NCBI RefSeq assembly: GCF_020360975.1
Contig: NW_025408685.1
Coordinates: 434,001-498,000 of the forward strand
DNA length: 64,000 nucleotides
Source of the DNA: Hirsutella rhossiliensis
Lineage: Eukaryota > Ascomycota > Sordariomycetes > Hypocreales > Ophiocordycipitaceae
Reading direction: 5' to 3'
Shown here: one piece after another, positions 1 through 9,716 of the stretch
Numbering within the stretch: the stretch's first letter is position 1
Layout of the letters: every line of letters begins with the position of its first letter
The notes under the pieces: model-generated
What the model was told of the DNA's origin: nothing
Database searches by the model: none
What the model saw: the letters and a program-made list of their open reading frames with translations, nothing else
Made by a program: the position numbers and the translations under genes

Positions 1-23
1 GCCGTGGCCGACTTTGACCCTGA

Positions 24-1165
24 ATGGTCGGGGTCTTATTTCGTGCCCTGGCCACCGTGAGGCCGCCTGTGGTGCTACTCGTGCAGGTCTGGCCTCAACT
101 CGACAAATGGAAAGAGCTGGAGCAGAACATGGCCGCCGGCGCCTTCTTGGAACTCCTGGAGTGGCTTCGAGAGGTGCTCCTGCAGGACGCTGTCTTCCTT
201 CGCGAGTCCTACCCCGACCATCCTATCTTTCAGGATCCGGTCTTCTCTTGCCCCGAGTTTGAAGCGTTCGCCAGCAAAGTTCAAGACACATGCACACGGG
301 ACCACGAAGACAGCCATACCACGGTCATTCAAAAGCGATCCCGGTGGTTGCGGAGAAGCTGCGCACAGTACTGACTCAACAGGTCGCAGCCGAGCAGTTA
401 GCTGAGCGAAGACATCTAGACCTTTGGGGCTTCTTCCGATCTATGCACAAAGTTGGATGAGTTTGCGCAGGCCACCTACACCGTCACCTTCAGCCCCGGC
501 CAAGGTGCTGCAGGTCAACATGCGGAGATCGCGGGAGCTCATCAACAGAGGCGCCGCGCTCCACGAGAGACGGTCCTCAGGTCCGAGATAGGCCCTTCGC
601 AAGCGGGCGGTCCGACATACGCTCCGCTCTCAGAGCAGCAGCAGGGAATGGTGCAAGCGGGCCAGCCCCCAGGAAGAGCGCATGGCGAGCCGCCTGGGCC
701 GCGCGAACCTCCGAGCTTCAAGCTCCCCGTTCTGTCAAATCTGTACAGGAGCTGCTGCGTCTCTGGCGGCAGGGCTGGGGCGAAATGCCTTCTGTGGATT
801 CTCTTGAGCGAGACTGGGGTGCTCGATGGCGGCCATCTGCAGAGAAGAATTACTTTTCCACGCGCAAGATCATCGTCGATGAGGTTCGGAGGCGGGCCCA
901 GTCGGACGGCTTAACTGAAGATATCGTGGCGAGGCAAATGGACGAAGAACGTGGACCCAGCTCTTGGATAAGTTGTTCAAGGCCATCCGAAAGGACAGGC
1001 AAGGCGAAAAGGGACACAAACGTGCGTCGGGGCAATTCAACGTCGGTGGTAGCGAAAAGTCGATGGCGCAGTGATTTTGAACACCCGTCTGATAGAATGA
1101 CGAGGACCTTGGCGGCGAAAGTGCCCCCAGGCCGTCAGGGGCTGCGTCGCTACAGTCAGCGGTAG
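24..1165 (+). pseudogene. Crypton-type Ndc10/GCR1_C protein relic
   Basis: Two blocks look like the fungal proteins that pair an Ndc10-like (CBF3 domain 2) region with a GCR1_C DNA-binding domain, a layout shared with Crypton tyrosine-recombinase elements. Block 1 (about 90-270) has a WPQLDKW start and FLRESYPDHPIFQDPVF, as in the linker of these proteins. Block 2 (about 750-1010) has the GCR1_C signature: a glycine-rich lead, WGARWRPSAEKNYFSTRK, then IIVDEVRRRA. The region between has no continuous frame, and after RQMDEERG the frame shifts to one reading LDKLFKAIRKDRQ. No recombinase core is visible, so this is a decayed fragment. The 5' part may lie left of the window. The family call rests on remembered motifs. 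Confidence 0.55.
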
Positions 1166-1375
1166 TGGCCTGTAGACAGGGTATGCATCCGCTAAGCGCC
1201 GCTGTAGCTCCAGCGCGTCAAGGCTAGAAAATGCTTCAAATCACCGCAACCTCGCAACCGACAGGATGTAGGACCTTAGACAGGGTGCATTCTGATCGCA
1301 CAAACGCAGGCTATCCAGTCGAACTGGTTTTGTCGTCGTCGGTCCCGGCTTTCGCGCTTTATGGCGCTCCGAAGA

Positions 1376-1490
1376 TGACATCAACCCGGCAGAGGTGATG
1401 TCAAGGGCAAGCGGGTAATCGGCGGTAATCTGCGGGGTAATCCGCTGACCGCCCACCAAAGCCGGACCTGTGACATCCACTTGATGTCAC
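1376..1490. repeat. Two inverted pairs of TGACATC motifs
   Basis: TGACATC (1376-1382) faces GATGTCA (1397-1403), and GTGACATC (1470-1477) faces GATGTCAC (1483-1490) across a 5-base spacer. All four motifs lie within 115 bases. TGACATC resembles bZIP/ATF half-sites, but this may equally be the end of a small inverted-repeat element. The second pair sits exactly where the Fta2-like reading frame is lost. Confidence 0.4.
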
Positions 1491-2155
1491 GGACAAATAT
1501 CCCGATCGAGTGTAAAGATGATAAATCTCGTAGTTTGCGCAACAAGCTTTTGGCATTGACCCCGGAACTTGCACTTGCAAGATCTTTAACAATGGCACAG
1601 ATCGGACGGATTGGTGCTTTAAGGCGTTGCCCTGTTCAACACTGAAATCAAGGTTCCACTCATCCTCCAGTTTTCGGATGTCTTTTCCTCCAAGCGGATA
1701 TAGCCATGGCATGGAACTGCAACTTGATGCGGCAGTAATCGCCTGTCTTGCGCCTGCTTGATGCGACTGTATGCGCGGCATTCTGAGTAAAAGGGCATAA
1801 CATGCCATTCCAACTCTTCTTCAGTGCAGCGGATACCCGCAGTGTAAAATTGGTGGTAGTCATACGAAATATCGTACGGCATAAACTAAGGCATAGTTAA
1901 CCTCTCGAGCTGCCACGGCTCCTCACCACTACTTACCACCTTCAAAGCGTAGTGGTCAGACTCGATCTCAACCTTGAAAACATGTGCCGTGATCTCAGAG
2001 TGGCCCGAATATGGTTCCAAGTGGTCATCGAGCATATCTTTACAGGTGATCGATGCGTTGGCGAGTGCAGACTGCAGAGGGATGCAACTTCGGACCATGA
2101 CAAGGCGGAAGTCCGTCTTGAACGTCCATATCCTCGTCGAATAGACCATCAGCAC
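1485..2155 (-). pseudogene. Fta2-like (Sim4 kinetochore subunit family) pseudogene
   Basis: Three minus-strand frames give, in order, segments typical of the fungal Fta2-like, kinase-fold-related family: HVFKVEIESDHYALKVV (about 1950-2000), MPFYSECRAYSRIKQA followed by VAVPCHGYIRLEE (about 1690-1810), and ICAIVKDLASASSG then LHSIGIFVRDIK (about 1485-1600). The order and spacing match the family, in which a GIFVRDIK-like motif precedes the C-terminal lobe. Here the frame ends straight after that motif at the TGACATC palindrome, so the C-terminus is missing. Fta2 proper is a Sim4/CCAN kinetochore protein, but ascomycetes carry many divergent paralogues, so a kinetochore role is not implied. The identification is from remembered motifs. 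Confidence 0.5.
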
Positions 2156-2999
2156 ATCTAGAGGTGCCTGTAGTCTTCCTGGAGCCCTAATTGAGAAGAT
2201 TTGCTCCGCATCCGCTTTGGCTTTCTTCCGTCGTTTTGTTGTCGCCGTCCTTGTCGTGCCATGTTGTCATATTTTGCTCAAAATATATAGCACATAGTAG
2301 AGTGAAATTTGGAAATAACGGAGGTGGGAAATGAAGCCTGCGATCGATGGCGAGTGGATGATAACAGAGCTGGCGAGGCAAAGCTTCCTGACTTGAGAGA
2401 ACCACGGTTGTATTGCAGTGCGCGCGTCACGGTCGTCAGGGGCTGGCTGGATGATTGGAAGTAACCAACAACTCCAACCATTACGCCCAGTTCTTGTCCC
2501 AAATGTAACGCATGTCTCATTGAGGTACTACTTCTTACTCCCGTTGTGCCGATATGGGCAACGCGGTTCCCATCGCAGCCATCCTTCCCTGTCAATTTCG
2601 CCTTCCCCAGCCTCTTACACATCTCTTTTCATTCAGCCGTGCAGGATATATCTCGCTGATGCTACAGGCTAGAGCAACAAGGCAATATGAGGTGCATCAA
2701 GTGGCCAGAATCCGGCCTCATCGTCTAGCACCTCTCCACGCCCTCCATTGCAAACTTTCCCTACACCCCTTCTCCCCGGCGTTAAATATCCCAGCCAACG
2801 ACACCACGGAGCGGGTAGCTACGCCGGCTCTAGCCCGAGTCGAGACCGCCCTCAGACCGCCCTCTGGTCATACCGGCTTCCCGGCACGACCCTGGGGCCG
2901 ACCTTCCTTCCTACGAATCCTCTCGAGACGCGACCGACCATGCCTTGCAGATTGGAGACGCAATGTGACCATCACGTCGTGCAACCACCTGTTCACCAA
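2156..2999. other. No recognisable gene
   Basis: Overlapping ORFs occur on both strands (for example plus-strand 2554-3036), but none shows a domain, convincing composition or splice structure. I treat them as chance ORFs in intergenic or decayed sequence. Confidence 0.4.
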
Positions 3000-3560
3000 C
3001 TTGACCTGCTCCTTGAAGCTGTTAATCCCGACGTGAGCATCCCGCCCCTTGCCACGCAGGCAGCCTCCCTGCAAGCCTCGCCACTTTCCGTTACTTCAAT
3101 CTATATTGCCCTGCTTCAGACTAAGCTGAGGGAGTAGAGATCAACGCGTGATCCTGCCTCGGGTCCACCCCCTGACCCTCACTACGGGGGATCCTGTGGG
3201 CTAGTCTGACCTAAGACTACCTAATCACTTTGGAAGTCTGTCCCTACTCTTGCTTGGTAGTTGGCTTGCTGATGACGTTAGAGAGGGGATGACCGGCGCA
3301 TAGATGCAGAATCTGACGGTGTTCCAGCCAAGGATGCAAGCATTATCTGATGGAAGGGTGGCCAAAGAGTAAGGCCAATCGCTAGGCATTCTCTCTTAGG
3401 GGCGGCTCGCAGGCATCAGCCAAGCACTAGTAGATCACAGTTCCGACAGAGGAGGAAGGCGCATGAGTAACCCGGGCAGATAGATGCCACTAGACGGCTA
3501 GAGTCGCATTGCTGTGACTCACGAGATGATTTGCTGGAGCTCACATCAGGGGCTACAAAG
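3000..3560 (+). repeat. Diverged segmental duplicate, copy 1
   Basis: This stretch aligns by eye with 6510-7340. Shared anchors in the same order are CCCGACGTGAGC/GCCGACGTGGGC, TGCAAGCCTCGCCAC/TGCAAGCTTCGCCAC, CGGCGCATAGATGCAGAA, GGAGGAAGGCGCATGA and TCGCTGGAGCTC-like sequence. Copy 2 is interrupted by a solo LTR (6578-6882). The content is unknown and there is no clear coding frame in either copy. Confidence 0.55.
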
Positions 3561-4040
3561 AAGCTCGAGAGGGAATCGGGAAGTCTGTTCTACTCTTATA
3601 TGACGGTGTTGGTGAAATGTTGTGTCAATACACATCGGAATAAGGGGGTCACCACAGCTAGATTCAAGATGCATGTTCTATCTCTAAAGGGGCAGTCTGA
3701 AGGGGCTATTTATACAGGAGGCCTTAGGGAGTTCTGGAGACCTCCTGGGTACGGGGCTCTACCCATGCATACTTGGCTGTGCCCACGCATAAAGGGTTGC
3801 CTTCCTTACTCAGGAAGTCCTCATGCGTTCCTGCTACATGGGCCAGGAATCCCCTCTCCGGGTCCCTCCCTAACAGGGCTGCCCTGGTCCACCGACAGAA
3901 GGATATCAAAAGGCTTTAGTGAATCGGTAAGGGCATGGCCAACAGTGCCAATTTTCAATATATATTTAAAACAACCAATGGAATCGGCGATACGCCCTGC
4001 AGGCCCTCGTCAACGCGTGTCAGCAGGTGCTCCTAGGGAA
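3561..4040 (-). other. Possible LTR or promoter relic
   Basis: Read on the minus strand, the sequence around 3704-3716 gives a TATA-like GTATAAATAG, the same arrangement as in the LTRs of copia Y (GATATAAATAGGGG). Flanks are rich in short GGGAG/CTCCC runs. The plus-strand ORF 3531-4046 has no recognisable domain. A degraded LTR is one possibility, but no partner copy was found in the window. Confidence 0.25.
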
Positions 4041-4856
4041 TCATAATGCGGTACCACTGCGTTTGGATAAGTCGGCACAGAATAATGCAAGTGCATTACC
4101 GTACGGCCGCCAGTAGACGTAGGCTGTGTTGTTACCATGGCTTGGCCGGGACTGTCGTGCATCGAAGGGGACGGTTGCCCGCCATAGACGCAGCCTTGTC
4201 GCGTGGTGCTCGCGCGACTCAATGGGGTTGTCGGTGGATACGGAGAATGAACAGCCGATGCCATGACTGCGGTAGCCACGCCCATGTGATGTTGATAGCC
4301 GTACGAGGACGTCACGAGCTGCGACGGCTCCCAGACGGACGAACTTGTCGTCGACCCTCGGTGGTGGAGGGTTCCGAATCGACTGTCCCGACAAATATAG
4401 GGAGAAGTCTTCATCTAGACTGGCCAGTTGTCGCGGCATCAGGAGCCGTTGCAGCGACTGGACAGCGGCAGTAGGGTCGTCGGCGTGAAAGGTTTGGCCT
4501 TGGTTGGAATCAAGTGGCAAGGTGCCCGACTGCAAGAAACGGGCTATTTGGTCGTCGCTAATGCCATGCCTGTTGAGGAGCTCCTGAGCTGCTTGTTCTC
4601 CTCGGCTACTCTTCTCGCGGCCATCTGGACCTCGGTAGAGGCCTCGATGCCCTGAGTCTCGTATTCTCTGAGTCGCCGTTTGAGGTCCTGGACATACTCT
4701 CCGTCGAGCGCGCGATCTCCTCTGGTTGTCTCGAATTCGGCTAATTTGTTCTCGCGCTAGAGCAGAGAAAGAGAAAGGGACTCTGCTGTTAGTTAAGGCC
4801 CTTCCAGTCTACGGTATCACCTGGGTTGATGTCACTTACCGCGAGGGTTGACATTT
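4041..4856 (-). pseudogene. bZIP transcription factor pseudogene
   Basis: A basic region REQISRIRDNQRRSRARRR (about 4755-4700) is followed by a leucine-zipper-like helix with RRLREYETQGIEA and MAARRVAEENKQLR, as in fungal bZIP factors. An intron lies just upstream: donor GTAAGT at 4839, CTAAC branch site, acceptor CTAG at 4757 (83 nt). Near 4695 two bases of a GA repeat are missing between the basic region and the zipper, and near 4590 one base is missing after KQLR. The frame then continues as LQSGTLPLDSNQ, and a later shift leads to a Ser/Thr/Pro/Tyr-rich tail (4010-4330) typical of activator C-termini. It would have been a nuclear DNA-binding factor. At least three frameshifts make it non-functional unless they are sequencing errors. 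Confidence 0.7.
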
Positions 4857-4859
4857 GGC

Positions 4860-5500
4860 TTGCAAGCTTGTTTGGGGCCACCCTCCTGACTAATGAACGG
4901 GAAAGGATTGTAAAATAAGCGTCTCCAAGTAGAATATCTGTGAGCGTGTAAGAGAGTTGGGGGGAAGAGATGGAAGAATTGCTCCAGCGGCTCCAATCCT
5001 TCTATACCTACTCGAGACGCATGCAAACCATGGCGCAGCCCTTGCAGCCTTCACGGATATTTGGACAGGTGACGGTTGGATATGCATTTCGGCGTCTCAA
5101 ATAACTACACGTCCTCATGCGCCTCGCTGACTGTCCACCCCAGCCGATCGAGGGGCAGCGACTTACGAAGTACAATGGAGAGTGTGACATTGTCTGGCGC
5201 GGAATGCTTAGTGGTTCAGGATTCCTCGCGAATTCCGCAAAAGAGGTCATAGACAGGCGACCTCCAACTTTAATGTCAATGATCTATTTTGTAGTGTTCT
5301 CTACTGCGACGGCGTACGGCAATGTAGCTACGGCGCAAGGTAGCAGTAGCCAGTGTTAGAAGACGAGTTTATATTATTACATGCTCGTTCTCGCCGTGGC
5401 ATCTTCGTCCATATCTCTCAAGCTTTCACTCGCATATCTCTTCAGTTTTACAAGGTTCATTTCCTTCGCTATATTCTCAACAGCTTGAAAAAGCTGTCGC
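4860..5500. other. No recognisable gene
   Basis: Only short overlapping ORFs on both strands are present. It may hold 5' sequence of the bZIP relic, whose first exon could extend past 4860 on the minus strand. No domain or repeat was seen. Confidence 0.35.
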
Positions 5501-5503
5501 TAC

Positions 5504-6165
5504 TTAGGTTAGTTCCCAATCAAGGTTGCTTCTGGGAGAACTTACAAATGCGTTCTCCGTCCTCGCGATCAAAACAGCCGCCCTCGTAGAGGACATACCG
5601 ACGAGAAATCTCCATGTTCTCGGCCACAGGGTATGGAGGGTCTCCTCCGAGTGTGTCTGAGGATCCAAGCTGTCCTTGGAATTGTGCAATCGCCTGGAGA
5701 TCTCGAGGTGATAGTGTTGATGAGCACGCTTGCGCAAATACGCGTGCTCTCTCTGAATTCTCTTCAATCTCTTTGAAAAGTTGCCGCATGATACCAAAGA
5801 TAATTGTTTGGAAGGCGACGGTAGGGACCTCAGTATGTGCCGGGTAAACGACTGGATGTCTGACGGAGGCCCTTGGATTGAGATTTCATGGCCTCTTCGA
5901 TCTGTGCCGTCTTGGGCTTGCGCTCAGTCCCATTGTTCGACTCGCCCGCAGCGTTACCCGAGTCTCCTGTATCATTCACATCAGCCAAAGGTTCGCTGGC
6001 GCCATGAAATATCACGAAGCCGTTCTTACTATCGTCCTGGCGCTCGGGCTTTGGAGCAGCTGTCGTGGCTTCGGCGTATAGGTTGGGTTGTTGTTGGGCC
6101 GAGAGCCTTTCGCACTTGCGTAGGAGTCGAAAAGATGACGCTGAGGTTGTGACATTGTCTCGATT
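5504..6165 (-). pseudogene. Unrecognised protein, probably frameshifted
   Basis: Minus-strand frames read as protein-like sequence in two consecutive blocks. The upstream block (about 6130-5830) has ERLSAQQQPNLYAEA and a hydrophilic acidic/Asn/Gly stretch with EPLADVNDTGD. The downstream block (5789-5520) has MRQLFKEIEENSERARVF, LSPRDLQAIAQFQGQ and a tail with RRYVLYEGGCFD. The frame changes near 5830, where TGA follows an RLPGTY-like end and another frame reads EVPTVAFQTIIFGIM. An intron cannot be excluded. No family was recognised. The amphipathic downstream block suggests a folded helical domain. Confidence 0.35.
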
Positions 6166-6509
6166 AGATTCGCTACCACAAGCTCTCGCATGTGCCTATA
6201 GGTAGCGTGTAAGACGTAAGTACCGCAAGATACTCACGACCTAGAAGTCGAGTGTTGAGTCAAGGTATGAATGGAAGACGGAGTTGGTAGCAGAGCTGGG
6301 AAACACGACGTGAAAGCCGGACAGGTAATCATACAAACCAGCAGTCTATGGTGGCGTCTAACAAGCTGAGTGTATAAACATCGCGATGTCTCGTTTTCCC
6401 ACCCTAAGGGTGTCCTGACGGCTCTCTAGAGCCGCTCCTTTGGACTTCCGGCTAATTTTCATATATTGCGAAGTATTGCTACCTCGTTAGATAGAAATGT
6501 AGGTCTCGC

Positions 6510-7340
6510 GAAGGTCGCCGTCTTCTTCCCGAAGTTGATGCCGACGTGGGCAGCCCTCCTCCCTTGTCGCGAGGCTCTGATGCATTTTGCATATGGATGA
6601 GATGAAGTGGGATTCTTATCTCTCCAACTAAGCTATGACTGCCTCATCCTTATGTAGGAGGCAGCCAGGTCGGACTATCTAGGTGATCCGGCCGGTTTAC
6701 AAGGCAGCCACATACGGATGCCTGTCTCACACGGCTGCCTGTCCACACGGCTGCCTGTTCACACGGCTGCCTGTTCACATGGCTGCCTGTTCACATGGCT
6801 GTGCGTGCGGCAGCCGGTGTCCTTGATGCTTGGTGCCGTGCCCAACGCCCCAGTGTGCGTAGGGACACGCAAAAACGCATCAGGCTCCCTCCGCTGCAAG
6901 CTTCGCCACCCCCGACACTTCCCAGGCATGCACATGTACATTGTCATACATTGGGTCAACGACGAGGGAAGAGAAATTAACGGACAAGTCCTGCCTCCCG
7001 TTCCCTCCCTGAGCCCCGGGCCCCCGGGGGCCGGCGCAGGGGAGGCTGCGGAATAGTCTGCACGATTCGGTTCGCCCCCCTGCGCCTACAGAGAAGTTGG
7101 CTCCTCGTAATTTTGCAGCATTAGCGGATGTGATCGGCGCATAGATGCAGAAGCTGAACCTGGTCAAAGACGCATAAACCATCTCAGGGGTGGCCGGCAG
7201 GCGTCAGCGAAGCAACAACGGACCACAGCCCGGAAGTGGAGGAAGGCGCATGATCCCACCCGACGATATGTGCGGTGAGATGGCCAAAGCTGCGCCTTGG
7301 GGATTCTCTGGATGATTCGCTGGAGCTCTCATCCCGACCA
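6510..7340 (+). repeat. Diverged segmental duplicate, copy 2
   Basis: This is the counterpart of 3000-3560, carrying a solo LTR at 6578-6882. After removal of the LTR and one TSD copy, the order of shared anchors matches copy 1. It ends near 7330, shortly before the hypothetical ORF at 7465. Confidence 0.55.
6578..6882. mobile_element. Solo LTR of gypsy element A
   Basis: This 305-bp sequence starts TGATGCATTTTGC and ends GCAAAAACGCATCA, and is nearly identical to the two LTRs of gypsy A (21281-21568 and 28679-28983). A perfect 5-bp duplication GGCTC flanks it (6573-6577 and 6883-6887). That is the signature of an LTR insertion that lost its internal part by LTR-LTR recombination. It contains about five units of a 16-bp CACACGGCTGCCTGTT minisatellite (about 6725-6800). 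Confidence 0.9.
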
Positions 7341-7464
7341 AGGCAGCCCGTCTCATACTCGTGTAGAAAGTGAAGGAGGTAGGCACCACCCCCCTTTGTC
7401 CCGGTTTCCATACCTCCCATTTTCTTGCACCTCTCTGAAAGCCAACAAGGCCCTCCTTCCCGCC

Positions 7465-8088
7465 ATGTCGACTGACTCTACCTCGACAATGCAGGGGAAT
7501 ATAAGTTCCACTGAATCGATTGCCTGTGGACAAACTGGTCATCTTCGTGCTCTCGATATGCTTCTTTGTCCTGCCTTGCCCACATCAGAATTCTCGGATA
7601 CCGAAAGTCAGTTCAACGGCACAAGCTGTCGAGACAAATATCTGCAAGACGAGATTGCAGTGTCACCTACACCAAAGACACAGCCTTTGTTTGCACCTAG
7701 CGATCTCGAAGAGAGTGATTACTCTTCCTCTTACGGCGATGACAAGGAGAATCGTCCTCCTACTGGGCTTGTTTTTCGAGTCACTGTATCCGATACTTGC
7801 CATCGAGTAGAGGCCAGCGGTACCGTCGAGAACGGACAAGACAAACAGGTTGAGATGGAACTTGACCTCCCTCTCTACAAGCCTATTAGAATTACTATCA
7901 GCCTTTCTCAGTCTTCTCCTTCGGGCTCGTCACGACACACCAGGCAATACGAGCGAAGCGACCATGACGAGATAATCGGAAGTGTGGATACAGAATGTCG
8001 ATCGCCTGGACGAAGATGGCAAAGTCATGGAAAAAAGCACAAGCGACAGCGGATTCACAAATTTCGAGGAGCAAGCGACTGGTCGTAG
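7465..8088 (+). CDS. Hypothetical protein with KEN-like motif
   Basis: The ORF encodes 207 residues from MSTDSTSTMQGN. I chose this start over an in-frame upstream ATG at 7297 because the upstream 56 residues overlap the duplicated repeat and look non-coding. The protein is hydrophilic, Ser/Asp/Thr-rich and probably disordered, with an acidic centre (EESDYSSSYGDDKENRPP, which contains a KEN sequence) and a basic C-terminus (GRRWQSHGKKHKRQRIHK) resembling a nuclear localisation signal. There is no recognisable domain, signal peptide or membrane segment. It could be a rapidly evolving accessory gene or a chance ORF. Confidence 0.4.
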   Translation: MSTDSTSTMQGNISSTESIACGQTGHLRALDMLLCPALPTSEFSDTESQFNGTSCRDKYLQDEIAVSPTPKTQPLFAPSDLEESDYSSSYGDDKENRPPTGLVFRVTVSDTCHRVEASGTVENGQDKQVEMELDLPLYKPIRITISLSQSSPSGSSRHTRQYERSDHDEIIGSVDTECRSPGRRWQSHGKKHKRQRIHKFRGASDWS

Positions 8089-8111
8089 AGGAGTGTTGAA
8101 TTCTCCTATCT

Positions 8112-8945
8112 TCACCAGCCCTTAGAATGGTAGTAGTCTCTAGATACATCCTCCAGGAAACGTTGGTTCCACAAGCTGGCATTTGCATCCTCGCTCGCCT
8201 TCATGCGAGACTTGTCGGGGAGTTGCCCTCGGGCCACCGAATCATGCGATGCGTGTCGATGATCCAAGACGGCGTCGGTTGTGAGTCCCCCCTGTTGCCT
8301 TTCCAACACGAGTCCAATTCTAAGTGAGTTGGTCAACTCGGCCGTGAGCATACTGCGGCGAGTCGTTCGTGGCGATAGAACTGCCCGGGTTTTCCCGCGG
8401 TCGCATATGACTTGAGCATGTAGAAAATTGAATCGAGGCTCCTCGCTAAATCCCCTGTCTGAGATTGACTGTTGCTTTCTTGCACTCTCCACCATAAGCG
8501 TGATGAGTGATTGTCGCTGCCTTCCCTAGGTTGGGGTGTCGTACGCTGGAACAACCGCCACTTCATGCTCGGCTCGCCGCTTTCACTGCCATCAGAACTG
8601 TAGTCGTTCGCGGCGAGCTCGTGGCCCCCCAGAGTTTGGAATCCGATTGATACTTCATTTGCGGAGGTAAATTGAGCATGTCTGGACGTCTGGACACTGT
8701 CTACAGCGTAGATATTAGGGAGAGACGAGCCGGTTGTCCTTAGCGAACCCTTCTGCGAGTCCGAGGAAGCCTTTCTTTGGGACATGTCTTTCAGACGACT
8801 GGTGGAAATTTCCGTGAACTAACGTATGTAGGTGTTCGGTCGAGGAGAGTGTAACTGAACCGAAGATCCTACGCACGAGATAATTTACGCGGAAAGCATG
8901 GCCTCCTTTAATGCTTTGGAAGGCACCTTTGCGTCGCGCTTCCAA
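8112..8945 (-). other. Overlapping minus-strand ORFs, unrecognised
   Basis: Three minus-strand ORFs overlap (8112-8495, 8333-8785, 8715-8945). The middle one is Ser/Gln/Arg-rich with SSDGSESGEPSMKW. They could be exons or frameshifted pieces of one gene convergent with the ORF at 7465-8088. I could not fix introns, and no family is recognised. Confidence 0.25.
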
Positions 8946-9088
8946 CTTTAAAGGATTATTGTGAGCATTTGCACGACCTCAATGCGGCATCTGCGTGTGG
9001 CCCAAACTTGGGACGCTTAAATTGAAGATAGTAGCCGTAGGCAGAGGGCGGACAGTGATGTAATTACCGTCTGTCTGATTCAGTGCCC

Positions 9089-9595
9089 TCAGGATAATAC
9101 CAGGTGCTCCGTCGACCGTTCAGTACCGGGGTCTGTCACCACAGACAGTTGCATCTCTCTGTCTACCCGTTTCCTCTGGTGCTCTCTCATCATACTGTCC
9201 AGAGGTACTGCTGGCACGATTAAAATCACCAGACAAAGTCCACACTGACCTCCAAACTGGTGTCTCACCCAACCAGTCACAGAACATATCAGGAGCACAG
9301 ATGATGCTAGGAACACTAATCCGCTCACTGCTCCAAGCCACGGCATCCCCTGGTTTGACGTCGGCTGCTCTGGCTGAGGCTGGTTAGAGTGCCGGTCAAA
9401 ACGACGGAAAGACTGTGTCTTCCTCCATATCGCCATAACCATAATAACGGTAACCAAGTGAGACACCATTGGAGCAGCCCACCAATATTCAACGCCGGAT
9501 AGCCTGGACTGCCAGACAGTCGCCCCAATAAAGGGAAGGTGAAAGACTAAGGCTAGTCCAAAAATGATGATTCTTGTTGGTAGGCTTCTCTGCAT
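9089..9595 (-). CDS. Hypothetical multi-pass membrane protein
   Basis: The ORF encodes 168 residues with about four hydrophobic stretches: residues 8-26 (IIIFGLALVFHLPFIGATV), 42-58 (PMVSHLVTVIMVMAIW), 87-108 (GAVSGLVFLASSVLLICSV) and 117-131 (GLCLVILIVPAVPL). A polar QPQPEQPTSN loop separates segments 2 and 3, and the C-terminus is charged. The first stretch may also act as a signal anchor. No family is recognised. It may be a small membrane protein or the remaining exon of a larger one. The downstream neighbour is a Helitron fragment. Confidence 0.4.
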   Translation of the reverse strand: MQRSLPTRIIIFGLALVFHLPFIGATVWQSRLSGVEYWWAAPMVSHLVTVIMVMAIWRKTQSFRRFDRHSNQPQPEQPTSNQGMPWLGAVSGLVFLASSVLLICSVTGWVRHQFGGQCGLCLVILIVPAVPLDSMMREHQRKRVDREMQLSVVTDPGTERSTEHLVLS

Positions 9596-9716
9596 GCAAA
9601 GATGGGGTTAACCGGTGTTGTTGTTGTATTCGTCTTTTCTTCTATCTCGGGAGGGAGAGGCCACCTTGGCTAAGGGGCCTCAGGGGCTTCAGCCGTACAC
9701 GTGATCAAATGGTCAC

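Noticed and set aside
3531..4046. 171-residue plus-strand ORF as a gene
   Set aside because: No domain, biased composition, and it overlaps a repeat and a TATA-like LTR relic on the other strand.
6720..6800. CACACGGCTGCCTGTT tandem units as a CRISPR-like array
   Set aside because: Units are contiguous without unique spacers and lie within a fungal LTR. It is a minisatellite.
6578..6882. MITE interpretation of the TGATGC...GCATCA repeat
   Set aside because: Two further copies flank a complete gypsy interior in direct orientation with an adjacent primer site, and this copy has a 5-bp TSD. It is an LTR.
9089..9595. Chemoreceptor or transporter assignment for the membrane ORF
   Set aside because: Only hydrophobic segments are visible, with no family motif, so no function is claimed.
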